A stretch of 61,149 nucleotides of DNA from Bacteroidales bacterium UBA3297 (GTDB lineage: Bacteria > Bacteroidota > Bacteroidia > Bacteroidales > Paludibacteraceae), in contig DETD01000012.1 in the NCBI GenBank assembly GCA_002362105.1, forward strand, positions 1 through 61,149, written 5' to 3'. Of the stretch, positions 27,309 through 36,172 are shown in pieces (position 1 is the stretch's first letter; every line of letters begins with the position of its first letter). The translations under genes were made by a program, and so were the position numbers. Under the pieces are notes generated by a model, which searched no databases, had not been told where the DNA came from, and worked only from the letters and a program-made list of their open reading frames with translations.

Positions 27309-30300
27309 ATGCGAAACTTCGATTTCCTAAAAAATATTGACGAGCTTGGCGACCTGCACTACTATTGCAGCAACGCTGAAGACCTGCAGCTGTCTAAACC
27401 CAAAATAAGCGTTATGAACGCCCGCATGGGGTTGGAATGGCTGGTGCATGCCATCTACAAACTGAAGGGTATAAAGGTGGAAGCGAAGGACAGCCTCTTC
27501 GAACTTACGCAAGCCGGTACGCCCTATGCCGAATTCATCGACGACGACATGCTGATGAAGGCGACCAGCTATGTGCGCTCTACGGGCAACAAGGGGCACC
27601 ATATTGGCAGCGAGGTCACGAAGAAGGAGTCTTTCTTTACCGTGCTCAACCTCTACAACCTGGTGGCCACCACTATGATGAAGCTGAGGGTGGCTACCAA
27701 CCTGCCCCCTTTCAACAAGCAGCTCATACACGGCTACGAGCCTAATGGACAGGCGCCGCTGGTGGTGTCGGACTTCTCGCCCGCCTATGCCGGTAACCAG
27801 GTGGCTGTGCCGAACGTGCCTGCGGGCTTTGTTGACAAGGTCGACAAGGAGGCACTCGAGCATCCGTCTGCCGACGTACTGCTCGATTTGGGTTACAGCG
27901 AGGCCGAAACCCGGAAACTCTTTATCGACATGCTGCTGGAAGAGGCCGGCTGGAAGGTTCTGGCCGACAAGGGCGCTATTCTGCCCAGCAAGGCCTGCAT
28001 CGAGGTGGAACTGGCCGGCATGCCCAACAACCAGCACACCGGCTATGCCGACTATGTGCTCTTCGGCGCCAACGGCAAACCGCTGGCGGTGGTCGAGGCG
28101 AAGAAAACCATGGTGGACCCCGCCAAGGGGCGGCACCAGGCCGAACTGTATGCCGACTGCCTCGAAAAGAAATATGGTGTAAGGCCTGTCATCTACTACA
28201 GCAACGGTTTCAAAACCTATATAATTGACGGACTGGGATACCCGCCACGCGAAATTCTCGGCTTCCATACCGAGGGCGACCTCAACCTGCTTATGCAGCG
28301 CCGCGGGCGCGGACCAATATCCGATTGGACGATCAACGACGACATTACCAACCGCGAGTACCAGAAGCGCGCCATCAAGTCGGTGTGCGAGCATTTCAGC
28401 TCTATGCACCGTCGTGGCCTGCTGGTGATGGCTACGGGCACGGGCAAAACACGTGTCAGCATCTCGCTCTGCGACCTGCTTATGCGCAACGGCTGGGTGA
28501 AGAACGTGCTCTTTCTGGCCGACCGCACTGCTCTGGTCAGGCAGGCTAAAAAGAACTTTGTGAAACTGATGCCGAACGCTTCGGTCAGCGTTATCAGCGA
28601 CGAGAAAGACCCGTCGACCAACGCGCGCATCGTGTTCAGCACCTACCAGACCATGATTAACTACATCGACCGCGAGGACAAACCCTTCAGTGTGGGCAGG
28701 TTCGACCTGGTCATCATCGACGAGGCGCACCGCTCGGTCTTCGGCAAGTATACCGCCATCTTGTCTTACTTCGACGCCCTGATGGTGGGACTTACAGCCA
28801 CCCCAAGGCAAGAGGTGGACCGCAGCACCTACGACCTCTTCCAGGTGGAAGCGGGCAGCCCTAACTTCGCCTACGAGCTGGAGGAGGCGGTGGCCGACGG
28901 CTACCTGGTCAACTACTCGGTGTGGAACCGCACTACCGACATCATGAAGTCGGGCATCGAGTACGACAAACTCTCCGACGACGAAAAGAAACAGCTGGAA
29001 AGCATCTGGAAGTACGAGAAGGCTATGGGCACCCTGGTGGGCGACAACCGCGACATCTCGAAAACAGAAATCTTCAAATACATCTACAACGACGACACGT
29101 GCGACAAGGTGCTGCAAGACCTGATGGAGAACGGCATTAAGGTAAACAGTGGCGATACCATTGGTAAAACCATCGTCTTCGCCTGCGACCACACGCACGC
29201 CCAGCAGATTGTGAAGCGCTTTGCCTACCTTTACCCCTCGTATGGCGACGACTTCTGCCAACTGATAGACAACTACGTGACCTATGCGCAAGACCTGGTG
29301 GAGCAGTTTGGCGTCAGGGGCAAGATGCCGCAGATTGCGGTGTCGGTCGATATGCTCGACACTGGCGTCGATGTGCCCGACATTGTCAACCTTGTCTTCT
29401 TCAAGCCCGTCCACTCGAAAATCAAGTTCTGGCAGATGGTGGGCCGTGGCACGCGCCTGAGCGAGGGCCTCTTCGACGACGGCACCGACAAGAAGGGCTT
29501 CTACATCTTCGACTGGTGCGGCAACTTCGAGTATTTCGGCGGAGGCTCGGGTCGGGACGACGGTGGGGTGGCGCTGTCGCTTACCGAACGCCTCTTCCAA
29601 ACCCGTTGCGACCTTGTGCTGGGCCTGCAACACGCCAAATGGCAGTCTGACGCTGTGGCGAAACAGCTGCACGACGACCTGAAAAAGGAAATGAGGGAAC
29701 AGGTCGACGCACTCAACAACGCGCTGATTGCAGTGCGGAACAAATGGGCGTTTGTGGAAAAATACAAAAAGGCCGAGGCGTGGGTCTGCCTTACGAGCGT
29801 CGACGCGAACGACCTGAAAGAACAGATCTCGCCGCTGCTGGTACGGAGCCGCGATGCCGACGGCCGTCGTATGTTCGACTATTTTATAAACAACATCGAG
29901 CTGTCGGTGGTAGACCCCGAAAAGGTGGCCGACAAGTTCAAAAGCAAGGTAACGGCCATTGCCGAACTGCTGTTGGAAAAGGCCTCTATTCCAGAGGTGG
30001 CCGCCAAACTGCCCCTCTTGAACAAGGTGGCGCTGCCCACCTACTGGGCCGACCTGACGATGGCGAAACTGGAGCACACCCGCACCGAATTGCGCGACTT
30101 GCTGAAATACCTGAATCGCGAAGGCAAACGCAAGTTCATAGTCGACATAGAAGACCTTGTGCAGTATGGCGCTACGGTAGAGGGCACTGCTCCGCAGCTG
30201 ACCTACAAGCAGCGCGTCATCGATTTCCTGGCCCGGAACAAAGACCTGTACGTCTTAAAGAAAATTCAGAATATGCAGCGGCTCAGCTTTGCCGATGTGC

Positions 30301-30659
30301 AAGAGTTGGAGCGCATTTGCTGGGAGGAACTGGGAACGAAGGAAGAATACCGGCAGCACGTCAGCAACATGGCGTGTGGCGACAGTGTGGCGGCCTTCAT
30401 CCGCTCGCAGATTGGGGTCGACCGCACAATAGCCGTGCAGCGGTTCAGCAACTTTATTCAGGGGGCGGCCCTCAACTCCGCCCAAGAAGAGTTCATCAAG
30501 AGCATTGTCACCTACGTTTGTGAGAACGGCGACATCAGGGTGGAAACCCTCATCGAAGAAGATCCGTTCAAGGAATACGACCTCATCGACGTTTTCGGTC
30601 AAAAAACCAAGGGGGTACGCGACTACGTCATCGACATACACGACCTGATTGCAGGCTAA
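27309..30659 (+). CDS. hsdR: Type I restriction-modification, endonuclease/translocase subunit
   Basis: 1116 residues from ATG 27309; a TTG six bases upstream is less likely. The N-terminal DUF4145-type helical domain contains NARMGLEWLVHAIYKL. The nuclease domain has the PD-(D/E)xK-like ADYVLFGANGKPLAVVEAKK at about 246-265. The superfamily 2 helicase has ATGTGKT near 375-381, DEAHRS near 471, and GLTATPR, then VDMLDTGVDVPDI and QMVGRGTRLS in the second lobe. The C-terminal EcoEI-type helical region mediates assembly. It cuts unmethylated DNA after translocation. The gene is intact, so the locus may be active. Confidence 0.97.
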   Translation: MRNFDFLKNIDELGDLHYYCSNAEDLQLSKPKISVMNARMGLEWLVHAIYKLKGIKVEAKDSLFELTQAGTPYAEFIDDDMLMKATSYVRSTGNKGHHIGSEVTKKESFFTVLNLYNLVATTMMKLRVATNLPPFNKQLIHGYEPNGQAPLVVSDFSPAYAGNQVAVPNVPAGFVDKVDKEALEHPSADVLLDLGYSEAETRKLFIDMLLEEAGWKVLADKGAILPSKACIEVELAGMPNNQHTGYADYVLFGANGKPLAVVEAKKTMVDPAKGRHQAELYADCLEKKYGVRPVIYYSNGFKTYIIDGLGYPPREILGFHTEGDLNLLMQRRGRGPISDWTINDDITNREYQKRAIKSVCEHFSSMHRRGLLVMATGTGKTRVSISLCDLLMRNGWVKNVLFLADRTALVRQAKKNFVKLMPNASVSVISDEKDPSTNARIVFSTYQTMINYIDREDKPFSVGRFDLVIIDEAHRSVFGKYTAILSYFDALMVGLTATPRQEVDRSTYDLFQVEAGSPNFAYELEEAVADGYLVNYSVWNRTTDIMKSGIEYDKLSDDEKKQLESIWKYEKAMGTLVGDNRDISKTEIFKYIYNDDTCDKVLQDLMENGIKVNSGDTIGKTIVFACDHTHAQQIVKRFAYLYPSYGDDFCQLIDNYVTYAQDLVEQFGVRGKMPQIAVSVDMLDTGVDVPDIVNLVFFKPVHSKIKFWQMVGRGTRLSEGLFDDGTDKKGFYIFDWCGNFEYFGGGSGRDDGGVALSLTERLFQTRCDLVLGLQHAKWQSDAVAKQLHDDLKKEMREQVDALNNALIAVRNKWAFVEKYKKAEAWVCLTSVDANDLKEQISPLLVRSRDADGRRMFDYFINNIELSVVDPEKVADKFKSKVTAIAELLLEKASIPEVAAKLPLLNKVALPTYWADLTMAKLEHTRTELRDLLKYLNREGKRKFIVDIEDLVQYGATVEGTAPQLTYKQRVIDFLARNKDLYVLKKIQNMQRLSFADVQELERICWEELGTKEEYRQHVSNMACGDSVAAFIRSQIGVDRTIAVQRFSNFIQGAALNSAQEEFIKSIVTYVCENGDIRVETLIEEDPFKEYDLIDVFGQKTKGVRDYVIDIHDLIAG

Positions 30660-30705
30660 GTGTGCCGGGTTTGTAGCCCTCACAGACCATTCAACAGTTT
30701 AATCT

Positions 30706-31533
30706 ATGCACGCAATAAAATATATAGTATGTTACCTGTTGCTGTTGTTGACTTTCTCTACATCTAAAGCAGACAGTCTCTATCATTACTATCTGACTCT
30801 CAATATAGATGGTAGTGCAATAAGCGACACCTTTTATATTGACTATATTGGAGATGAAGGTCTGAAATTTCTATTTGATGCAGAGAACCCTAGCGATGAT
30901 TTTGTCTTAGACAGAAAAAAGTTTTATATATACGATGCTAAGAATGATTCCGTCGATATTCTGGAAAGACTTAATAACGGCATCTTAGCTACTTTTCCTG
31001 TTTCTACGCATACAGGAAAACTGACTGACAAAACTGGGTATCGCGATTGTAATGGTAACAGGCTGGCAGTCTATTTCCCAAGTGCAAAAATGATTTATGT
31101 AAGCCGGGACTTTGATTTTCAGAATGTGCATAATACTTTTAACGTAAAAGTGACCGGAGATCCAAACGAACCTATAGAGTTTAGTTGCGATTACTCCAAA
31201 ATACTGAAAGACTTTTTAACGGGGTTCTTTTTGAGCCTTATGATAGTAATGGTTCCATTGCCAGTTCTCAAGTTTTTCAGATTTCAGCCTGACTTGAGAA
31301 GCAAAATTACTACTTTTGTGTGCTGTGTCCTGCTATGGTGTTTGTCAAATTATTTGTTCATTAAGGTTGACGCTATGGTTGCATTGCTCTTATTTGCTTT
31401 GATAGTTTGTGGTCTTGTGCCTTTTATCTTGGGCATTCTTCGCATTCTTTTGAAGATAGAGCTCGGCTATTCATTATTCATGTCAATAATAATGGTGTTT
31501 GCAATATACTTTATAGCAATTTGTTCAATGTAA
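30706..31533 (+). CDS. Exported/membrane protein of unknown function
   Basis: 275 residues. A signal peptide (MHAIKYIVCYLLLLLTFSTSKA) is followed by a periplasmic beta-rich domain of about 145 residues (YHYYLTLNIDGSAISDTFYI). Four hydrophobic helices then begin at FLTGFFLSLMIVMVPLPVL and end in SIIMVFAIYFIAICSM. The topology suggests an inner-membrane protein with an external sensor or binding domain. No family recognised. It follows hsdR by 46 bp but its composition is different, so it is probably an independent gene. Confidence 0.65.
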   Translation: MHAIKYIVCYLLLLLTFSTSKADSLYHYYLTLNIDGSAISDTFYIDYIGDEGLKFLFDAENPSDDFVLDRKKFYIYDAKNDSVDILERLNNGILATFPVSTHTGKLTDKTGYRDCNGNRLAVYFPSAKMIYVSRDFDFQNVHNTFNVKVTGDPNEPIEFSCDYSKILKDFLTGFFLSLMIVMVPLPVLKFFRFQPDLRSKITTFVCCVLLWCLSNYLFIKVDAMVALLLFALIVCGLVPFILGILRILLKIELGYSLFMSIIMVFAIYFIAICSM

Positions 31534-31604
31534 AAAGGGTATATCAGAAATTGTGTCTGCTTACGAAACACTGATGAGTGACAAAAAACAACAATAATGC
31601 GCCT

Positions 31605-31619
31605 GTGGCTAGTTCTAGC
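31605..31619. other. GGCTAG/CTAGCC palindrome
   Basis: GGCTAG, TT, CTAGCC in the gap between convergent genes, followed by GTAAAAAG. It may be the stem of a terminator for one of the two genes. Confidence 0.3.
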
Positions 31620-31687
31620 CGTAAAAAGAAGGGTGCAAAGCCATTGCGGCTATGCTGTTAGAAGCCGGTCTGCTCTTTCCGGGTGAT

Positions 31688-32158
31688 TTACTTGCGTATC
31701 ACTTTCACAGAATGCTGGCCGTCGGTAATAACGTAGGTGTCGTTCGTTTCAGGAAGGACAATACCCACAACACCGTCGTCGTTAGCGTTGATTGAACTGA
31801 TAAGGCCCCGGTTAAGGCTCATCAGGTCTACATCGGCATTGCAGTTCAAACCTTCAATGTGAATGAGGTCGTCGGCCAGTGTCACCACTTTAAGGGTGTT
31901 CGATTCATTCAATAGCTGGTCTTTGTCGACGTCGCTATCCGAGAAAATGAAGTCTTTTACATCGTCTATCTCAAAAGAAGTGTTATCTTCTTCGTTTACA
32001 ACAAGTTTGTCTTCGTTCAAAGCTATTTCAGACTTTTCGTCTAACTGGAACGAATAGCTGGAGCCGTTGTTTAATTCTACCGAAAGAATTGTAGGGTCGG
32101 CCTGCATAACTTGGCTGCAACCTAAGGCAAAAAATGCCAAAAGAATCATAGTCTTCAT
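31688..32158 (-). CDS. Small exported protein with T9SS-like C-terminal tail
   Basis: 156 residues. The signal peptide ends near VMQADP. ILSVELNNGSSYSFQLDEKSE resembles the opening of the protein at 47514 (YMTVEQKSGAKYSFLL), both followed by a VVN strand and a 'DDVKDF' / 'DGVKNY' turn. The end TYVITDGQHSVKVIRK parallels VYVLMVGKQSFKLIRK. These are members of one small exported family of unknown role, probably carrying a short sorting tail. A promoter (TTTG-N20-TATTTTTG, minus strand) lies at 32215-32246. Confidence 0.65.
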   Translation of the reverse strand: MKTMILLAFFALGCSQVMQADPTILSVELNNGSSYSFQLDEKSEIALNEDKLVVNEEDNTSFEIDDVKDFIFSDSDVDKDQLLNESNTLKVVTLADDLIHIEGLNCNADVDLMSLNRGLISSINANDDGVVGIVLPETNDTYVITDGQHSVKVIRK

Positions 32159-32214
32159 AAGTTTTCATTTTTTGATAACAACTTGCTAATGGAAGTTGTG
32201 TCGTTTCTTTGACT

Positions 32215-32246
32215 CAAAAATACTATTTTACAAAAGCTGTACCAAA
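32215..32246 (-). promoter_or_regulatory. Promoter of the 156-residue exported protein
   Basis: On the minus strand TTTG, 20 nt, then TATTTTTG. The rest of 32159-32501 shows only a -7 box (TATATTTG, 32474-32481) for the plus-strand gene at 32502. Confidence 0.55.
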
Positions 32247-32501
32247 GATTGCAAGGTTGCAAGGATTTTTTTCTTGTTAGGGAAAACCTTCACCCATGAT
32301 TTTCAATTGTTTTTGCCGTATAACTGGCTTTTATGCCGCCTGATGTGCTACACGTGGGGGCCGAGTCTTAAAAAGCTAGCATCTGGTGGGCTATAGGTGG
32401 TTTGCTGGCGGAAAACTGTGGTAAGTTATAAATAATAAGGTGCTTAGGGTGGATGGTGCTGCCGAAACTTTTCTATATTTGCACAGAAATTTCTAACAGT
32501 T

Positions 32502-33596
32502 ATGGCATTAGTAGATAGAATAAGGGAAGGATTAAAAAATCTGTTTAAGGGAGTAGACGCTTCCAAAAGTCTGCAAGTGGTTAACGAACAGGATGCTGAC
32601 GAAGACTGCGATACGTCATACAACCACTTTGGTGAAGAAGAGGAATTTAGTACCAGTCCAGACGAAATGGTATCTTTTGACGACTTCGAAACCATTAGCT
32701 TTACGTCGAAAGAGAAAAAAGAGGAGGAACGCCGCCGTATAGCGGAGAAATTGCGTAAAATAGCAGATGAAGAACGTGGAATCGCCGAGGAATACTGCCG
32801 AAAAGAGGAAAAACGTCGTCTTATAGCAGTGAAACTACGTAAGGTAGCAGAGGAAGAATGTAGAAGAACGGAGTGTGAAAGACAGCGTAAGAAAGAAGCG
32901 GAACTGCACAGAGTTGAGGAGGAACGCTGTAGAATTAAAGAGGAAGGTAGACGCGTATTCATACCTAATACTATTGCCGGGTTGATGGCCCTATTAGTCA
33001 GGGCTGACGGACGTGTGGTTAAAAAGGAACTGAAACATACCGAGAACTACTTGAAGGGGCATGTGAAATTCTGGAAATACACCTGGAGAAAGTTGAACCA
33101 TTGTTTGAAGTTGAAAGATGTGCAAATGCTCTTCGAAAAATCGTGTAAGGATGCCGACGCTTATATGTTTTACTATGAAAAACTGGCTTTGATAGAACAG
33201 CTGGTCGACATTGCGCGTTTCGACAACGACATCAGACCTTCGGAATGGGAAGTGCTCAACGTGGTGATGGAAGGCCTCGGTTTGGAGAAAGGTGACATCA
33301 GCTACTTCTCTCGCAAGTATCAGGCACTACGGATTTGTGGTGCAGGCAACGGGAGCAAGACGGTTCTATCGCCTTACAATGTATTAGGCATTGAAACCGA
33401 TGCCTCTGCTGAAGATATTTGTTCTGCTCTCGTTGAACTGATGGATAAGTATAACCCCGATGTGGCTATTGACTGCAACCTGATACAGACGCTTGAAGAA
33501 AAATTGAAGGAAATTGTGTCTGCTTTCGAAGCACTGCTGCAAGATAACAAGCTGCCTGGGGCAAGAACGACTTTGCCGTCAACACTGACTGAATGA
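32502..33596 (+). CDS. Coiled-coil, TerB-like and degenerate J-domain protein
   Basis: 364 residues, no signal peptide. An acidic N-terminus precedes a long charged coiled coil (about 70-150, many EERRRIAEKLRKIADEER-type repeats). A TerB-like helical domain follows (about 155-285, IAGLMALLVRADGRVVKKEL and LIEQLVDIARFDNDIRPSEW). A J-domain-like end starts SPYNVLGIETDASAEDI near 290. The order TerB then J resembles DjlA co-chaperones. The HPD motif that activates DnaK is replaced by NPD (N318-P319-D320), so Hsp70 stimulation is doubtful. TATATTTG at 32474-32481 is its -7 box. Confidence 0.75.
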   Translation: MALVDRIREGLKNLFKGVDASKSLQVVNEQDADEDCDTSYNHFGEEEEFSTSPDEMVSFDDFETISFTSKEKKEEERRRIAEKLRKIADEERGIAEEYCRKEEKRRLIAVKLRKVAEEECRRTECERQRKKEAELHRVEEERCRIKEEGRRVFIPNTIAGLMALLVRADGRVVKKELKHTENYLKGHVKFWKYTWRKLNHCLKLKDVQMLFEKSCKDADAYMFYYEKLALIEQLVDIARFDNDIRPSEWEVLNVVMEGLGLEKGDISYFSRKYQALRICGAGNGSKTVLSPYNVLGIETDASAEDICSALVELMDKYNPDVAIDCNLIQTLEEKLKEIVSAFEALLQDNKLPGARTTLPSTLTE

Positions 33597-33746
33597 TGAA
33601 TGTAAGCAGGGGGGTGCCAGCCAGAATTGCGGGAACAAGGACTAAGGTGGGGGGGCAAATTCTCCGTCTTTAACCCCGTCTTACTAGGGTCCGATATACC
33701 GTTTTAGAGGCCTTTTAAACCTAAAGTTTGTGAGTTTCGGTACATC

Positions 33747-33801
33747 TGTTTCCCAAACGGGAACAGTATTTATTCTGTTTTCGAAAAGAGAAATACCTTT
33801 G
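33747..33801 (+). promoter_or_regulatory. pdxJ promoter region with upstream hairpin
   Basis: A stem CTGTTTCCC/GGGAACAG (one bulged T, AAAC loop) at 33747-33767 precedes the -7 box TACCTTTG at 33794-33801, which lies about 20 nt before the pdxJ ATG. Confidence 0.45.
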
Positions 33802-33820
33802 CCGAAAAAACAGAAAAACG

Positions 33821-34537
33821 ATGACTCAGTTAAGTGTAAATATCAACAAAATTGCCACCATCCGCAATGCCAGGGGTGGTAACCTGCCCAATGTGGTAAA
33901 ATTTGCTTTAGATTGTGAACGCTTTGGTGCACAAGGCATTACAGTACACCCACGTCCCGACGAGCGCCATATCCGCTATGCCGACGTGTACGAACTCAAG
34001 CCGTTGCTGACCCAGGAGTTTAATATAGAAGGTAATCCGGTGCCTAAGTTTGTGGAACTGGTCAACAATGTGAAGCCAGCCCAGGTAACGCTTGTGCCCG
34101 ATGCCGAAGATGCCATTACCAGCAACGCGGGTTGGGATACCATTAAACACGCCGACTTCTTGCGCGATGTGGTCGCCGACTTCAAGAGCCATGGTATCCG
34201 TGTCTCCCTTTTTGTGGACCCTGTGCCAGAAATGATCCGTAAGGCGGCCGAACTTGGCGCCGACCGGGTGGAACTCTATACCGAGGCCTACGCCTCTCAG
34301 TATGCCTCTGGCCGCGAAAAAGCCATACAGCCCTATGTAGAGGCCGCAAAAGTCGCACGCGAATGTGGACTTGGCCTTAATGCGGGTCACGATTTGAGCC
34401 TGGAAAACCTGGCCTTCTTCCATCAGCAAATTCCATGGGTCGACGAGGTCTCTATTGGCCATGCCCTTATCAGCGATGCCATCTACTTTGGTATCGAAGA
34501 AACAATACACCAATATCTTGCACGTTTAAAAGACTAG
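33821..34537 (+). CDS. pdxJ: Pyridoxine 5'-phosphate synthase
   Basis: 238 residues, normal for PdxJ. Family signatures are LSVNINKIATIRNARGG, the phosphate/active-site loop ITVHPRPDERHIR, VTLVPDAEDAITSNAGWD, RVSLFVDP and the C-terminal NAGHDLSLEN and EVSIGHALISDAI. It condenses 1-deoxyxylulose 5-phosphate with 3-amino-2-oxopropyl phosphate to pyridoxine 5'-phosphate in the cytosol (DXP-dependent vitamin B6 pathway). The next gene starts 3 bp after its stop. Confidence 0.97.
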   Translation: MTQLSVNINKIATIRNARGGNLPNVVKFALDCERFGAQGITVHPRPDERHIRYADVYELKPLLTQEFNIEGNPVPKFVELVNNVKPAQVTLVPDAEDAITSNAGWDTIKHADFLRDVVADFKSHGIRVSLFVDPVPEMIRKAAELGADRVELYTEAYASQYASGREKAIQPYVEAAKVARECGLGLNAGHDLSLENLAFFHQQIPWVDEVSIGHALISDAIYFGIEETIHQYLARLKD

Positions 34538-34540
34538 CCC

Positions 34541-35269
34541 ATGAAACCAGAACTTATAGTAATGCTCACCCACAACGACCTCACGGTAGAGAATGCGTAC
34601 CAAGTCTTTGAACAATGCAAAGACACCAAGGCGTTGTATTGGGGATTTAAGGAACAGCCGCTTCCAGTTGCGGAAATGAAGCGCATATATGCCCGAATGA
34701 AGGAATGTGGTAAGAAAACGGTGCTCGAGGTTGTAGCCTACACCGAGAGCGAAGGCCTCGAGGGGGCGCAGGTGGCGGCAGCGTGCGGCTGCGACATTCT
34801 TATGGGCACTTGTTACTACGACTCTATTCAGCAGTTCTGCCAGCTCCACAACATCACTTACATGCCTTTTGTGGGCCAGATTGTTGGCCGTCCTTCCATC
34901 TTGCAGGGCAGTATCGAGTCGATGGTAGAGGAAGCTGTGAAGTTGAAGTCAAAGGGAGTCAACGGTATCGACCTCTTAGGTTACCGTTACACGGCAGACG
35001 CGCAACAGCTGATAGCAGACATGGTGTCGAAAACCGGCATACCGGTCTGTGTGGCAGGTAGCATCGACAGTTACGAGCGGTTGCGGTTCATAAAAGAAGT
35101 GCAGCCTTGGGCCTTCACCATTGGCAGCGCTTTCTTCGATGGAAAATTCGGGTCGACAATTGCCGAGCAGATCAACCGTGTGTGCGACTTCATCAATTCG
35201 GGGCAAACACAGTTTGTAAAACCGATTACCACCAAGCGCTCCTATTATCAAGAGGCTTGGGCTGGATAA
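34541..35269 (+). CDS. TIM-barrel protein coupled to pdxJ
   Basis: 242 residues. Regular beta/alpha alternation with glycine-rich turns (VLEVVAYTESEGLEG, CDILMGTCYYDS, YMPFVGQIVGRPS, GIDLLGYRYTADA, VCVAGSIDSYERL, AFTIGSAFFDGKF) indicates a phosphate-binding (beta/alpha)8 barrel of the type seen in ribulose-phosphate-binding enzymes. The substrate is unknown. Its 3-bp spacing from pdxJ suggests co-transcription, not necessarily a B6 role. A strong terminator follows. Confidence 0.75.
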   Translation: MKPELIVMLTHNDLTVENAYQVFEQCKDTKALYWGFKEQPLPVAEMKRIYARMKECGKKTVLEVVAYTESEGLEGAQVAAACGCDILMGTCYYDSIQQFCQLHNITYMPFVGQIVGRPSILQGSIESMVEEAVKLKSKGVNGIDLLGYRYTADAQQLIADMVSKTGIPVCVAGSIDSYERLRFIKEVQPWAFTIGSAFFDGKFGSTIAEQINRVCDFINSGQTQFVKPITTKRSYYQEAWAG

Positions 35270-35287
35270 GAGAATAAGAAAATAAGA

Positions 35288-35321
35288 AAAGAGGGTGTAT
35301 CGTAACAGATACACCCTCTTT
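35288..35321 (+). terminator. Terminator of the pdxJ unit
   Basis: A 14-bp perfect stem AAAGAGGGTGTATC / GATACACCCTCTTT with a 6-nt loop, starting 19 bp after the stop. Confidence 0.9.
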
Positions 35322-35492
35322 CTAGTTTATATGCGGTCAATTTCTTCCTTTTGGTTGTTCCATCGGCAAATTTAGAATATAATTTTCAAAAACCTGGTGA
35401 ACTCAAACAATGTGGTCGTTAAAAATATACAGACATTTCTATACAAAATAAAGCAATGACCGAACCCTAACAGCCACTGTGCTAATCCAGAC

Positions 35493-35528
35493 AAAAAAAA
35501 GGCTGCAGGCATTACGCGCTGCAACCTC
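35493..35528 (-). terminator. Minus-strand terminator of the His-rich protein gene
   Basis: On the minus strand GGTTGCAG and CTGCAGCC pair (one mismatch) and are followed by seven T. It lies 37 bp after the stop at 35565. Confidence 0.75.
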
Positions 35529-35564
35529 AGAAATAATTAATATAGTGTAGTCAGTTATTTGCTA

Positions 35565-35945
35565 TTAACGGCGGTAGTGAACCGGACGGCCATGGTGGTG
35601 GTGATGGCGGACAGGTGCGTGGTGGTATACACGCGCTGGCGCATAGTGGCGTACGGGTGCGGTGTAGACGTGGCGTACAGGGGCTACGTGGTGCACTACT
35701 ACGGGTGCTGGTTCTACCACTTCAACCACCTCTACCGGTGCTGGCTCTACTACGTGCACTACTGGGGCAGGAGCTGCTACCTGGTGGACAACCACCGGTG
35801 CTGGTGCGGCTACCGATACGTGCGCGCTGACGGTTGGTACGGGTACTGCTGCTGAGAAGCTGGCGAATACTTGTGAGTTTGCTACTGAGCCAATGGCTAA
35901 CAGAACTGAGGTTGCGAGAACCTTTACAATGCTAATTGTTTTCAT
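35565..35945 (-). CDS. Exported His/Pro/Val-rich low-complexity protein (copy 1)
   Basis: 126 residues. The signal peptide (VLATSVLLAIGSVANSQVFA) is followed by APVV(V/H)-type repeats (VAAPAPVVVHQVAAPAPVVH) and a C-terminal His/Arg-rich part (APVRHHHHHGRPVHYRR). The composition fits a secreted or envelope metal-binding or structural protein. A near-identical paralogue (38024-38404) has the same strand and its own terminator; only about a dozen residues differ. The opposite strand is open for the same span but lacks a sensible start and is a shadow. Confidence 0.8.
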   Translation of the reverse strand: MKTISIVKVLATSVLLAIGSVANSQVFASFSAAVPVPTVSAHVSVAAPAPVVVHQVAAPAPVVHVVEPAPVEVVEVVEPAPVVVHHVAPVRHVYTAPVRHYAPARVYHHAPVRHHHHHGRPVHYRR

Positions 35946-36172
35946 ATGCTGTATCTTTTTATTTGTTCAACTTTCAGTTTCGAAGTGGTTCGTTGCCGCT
36001 TCTGTCTGTATAAATCCAAAAGGCGTGCCAAATATTTTGGCACGGTGTGCCACTCTTTTCTTGGCTGCGGTAACGGGAATCTATAACTATCTACAAGATA
36101 ATTGATTACAAATACATTTATGTCCGATGCTTATGCTGCAGAACAGCAATTTTCACTGGTTTTAGGTGGTAT

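Noticed and set aside
27327..30077. 916-residue open frame opposite hsdR
   Set aside because: It is antisense to a clear HsdR, with no motif and a composition typical of a shadow of GC-rich coding DNA.
35559..35855. Plus-strand ORFs opposite the His-rich proteins
   Set aside because: The minus-strand frames have signal peptides, leaders and terminators; the plus-strand frames are Tyr/Trp/Val-rich shadows.
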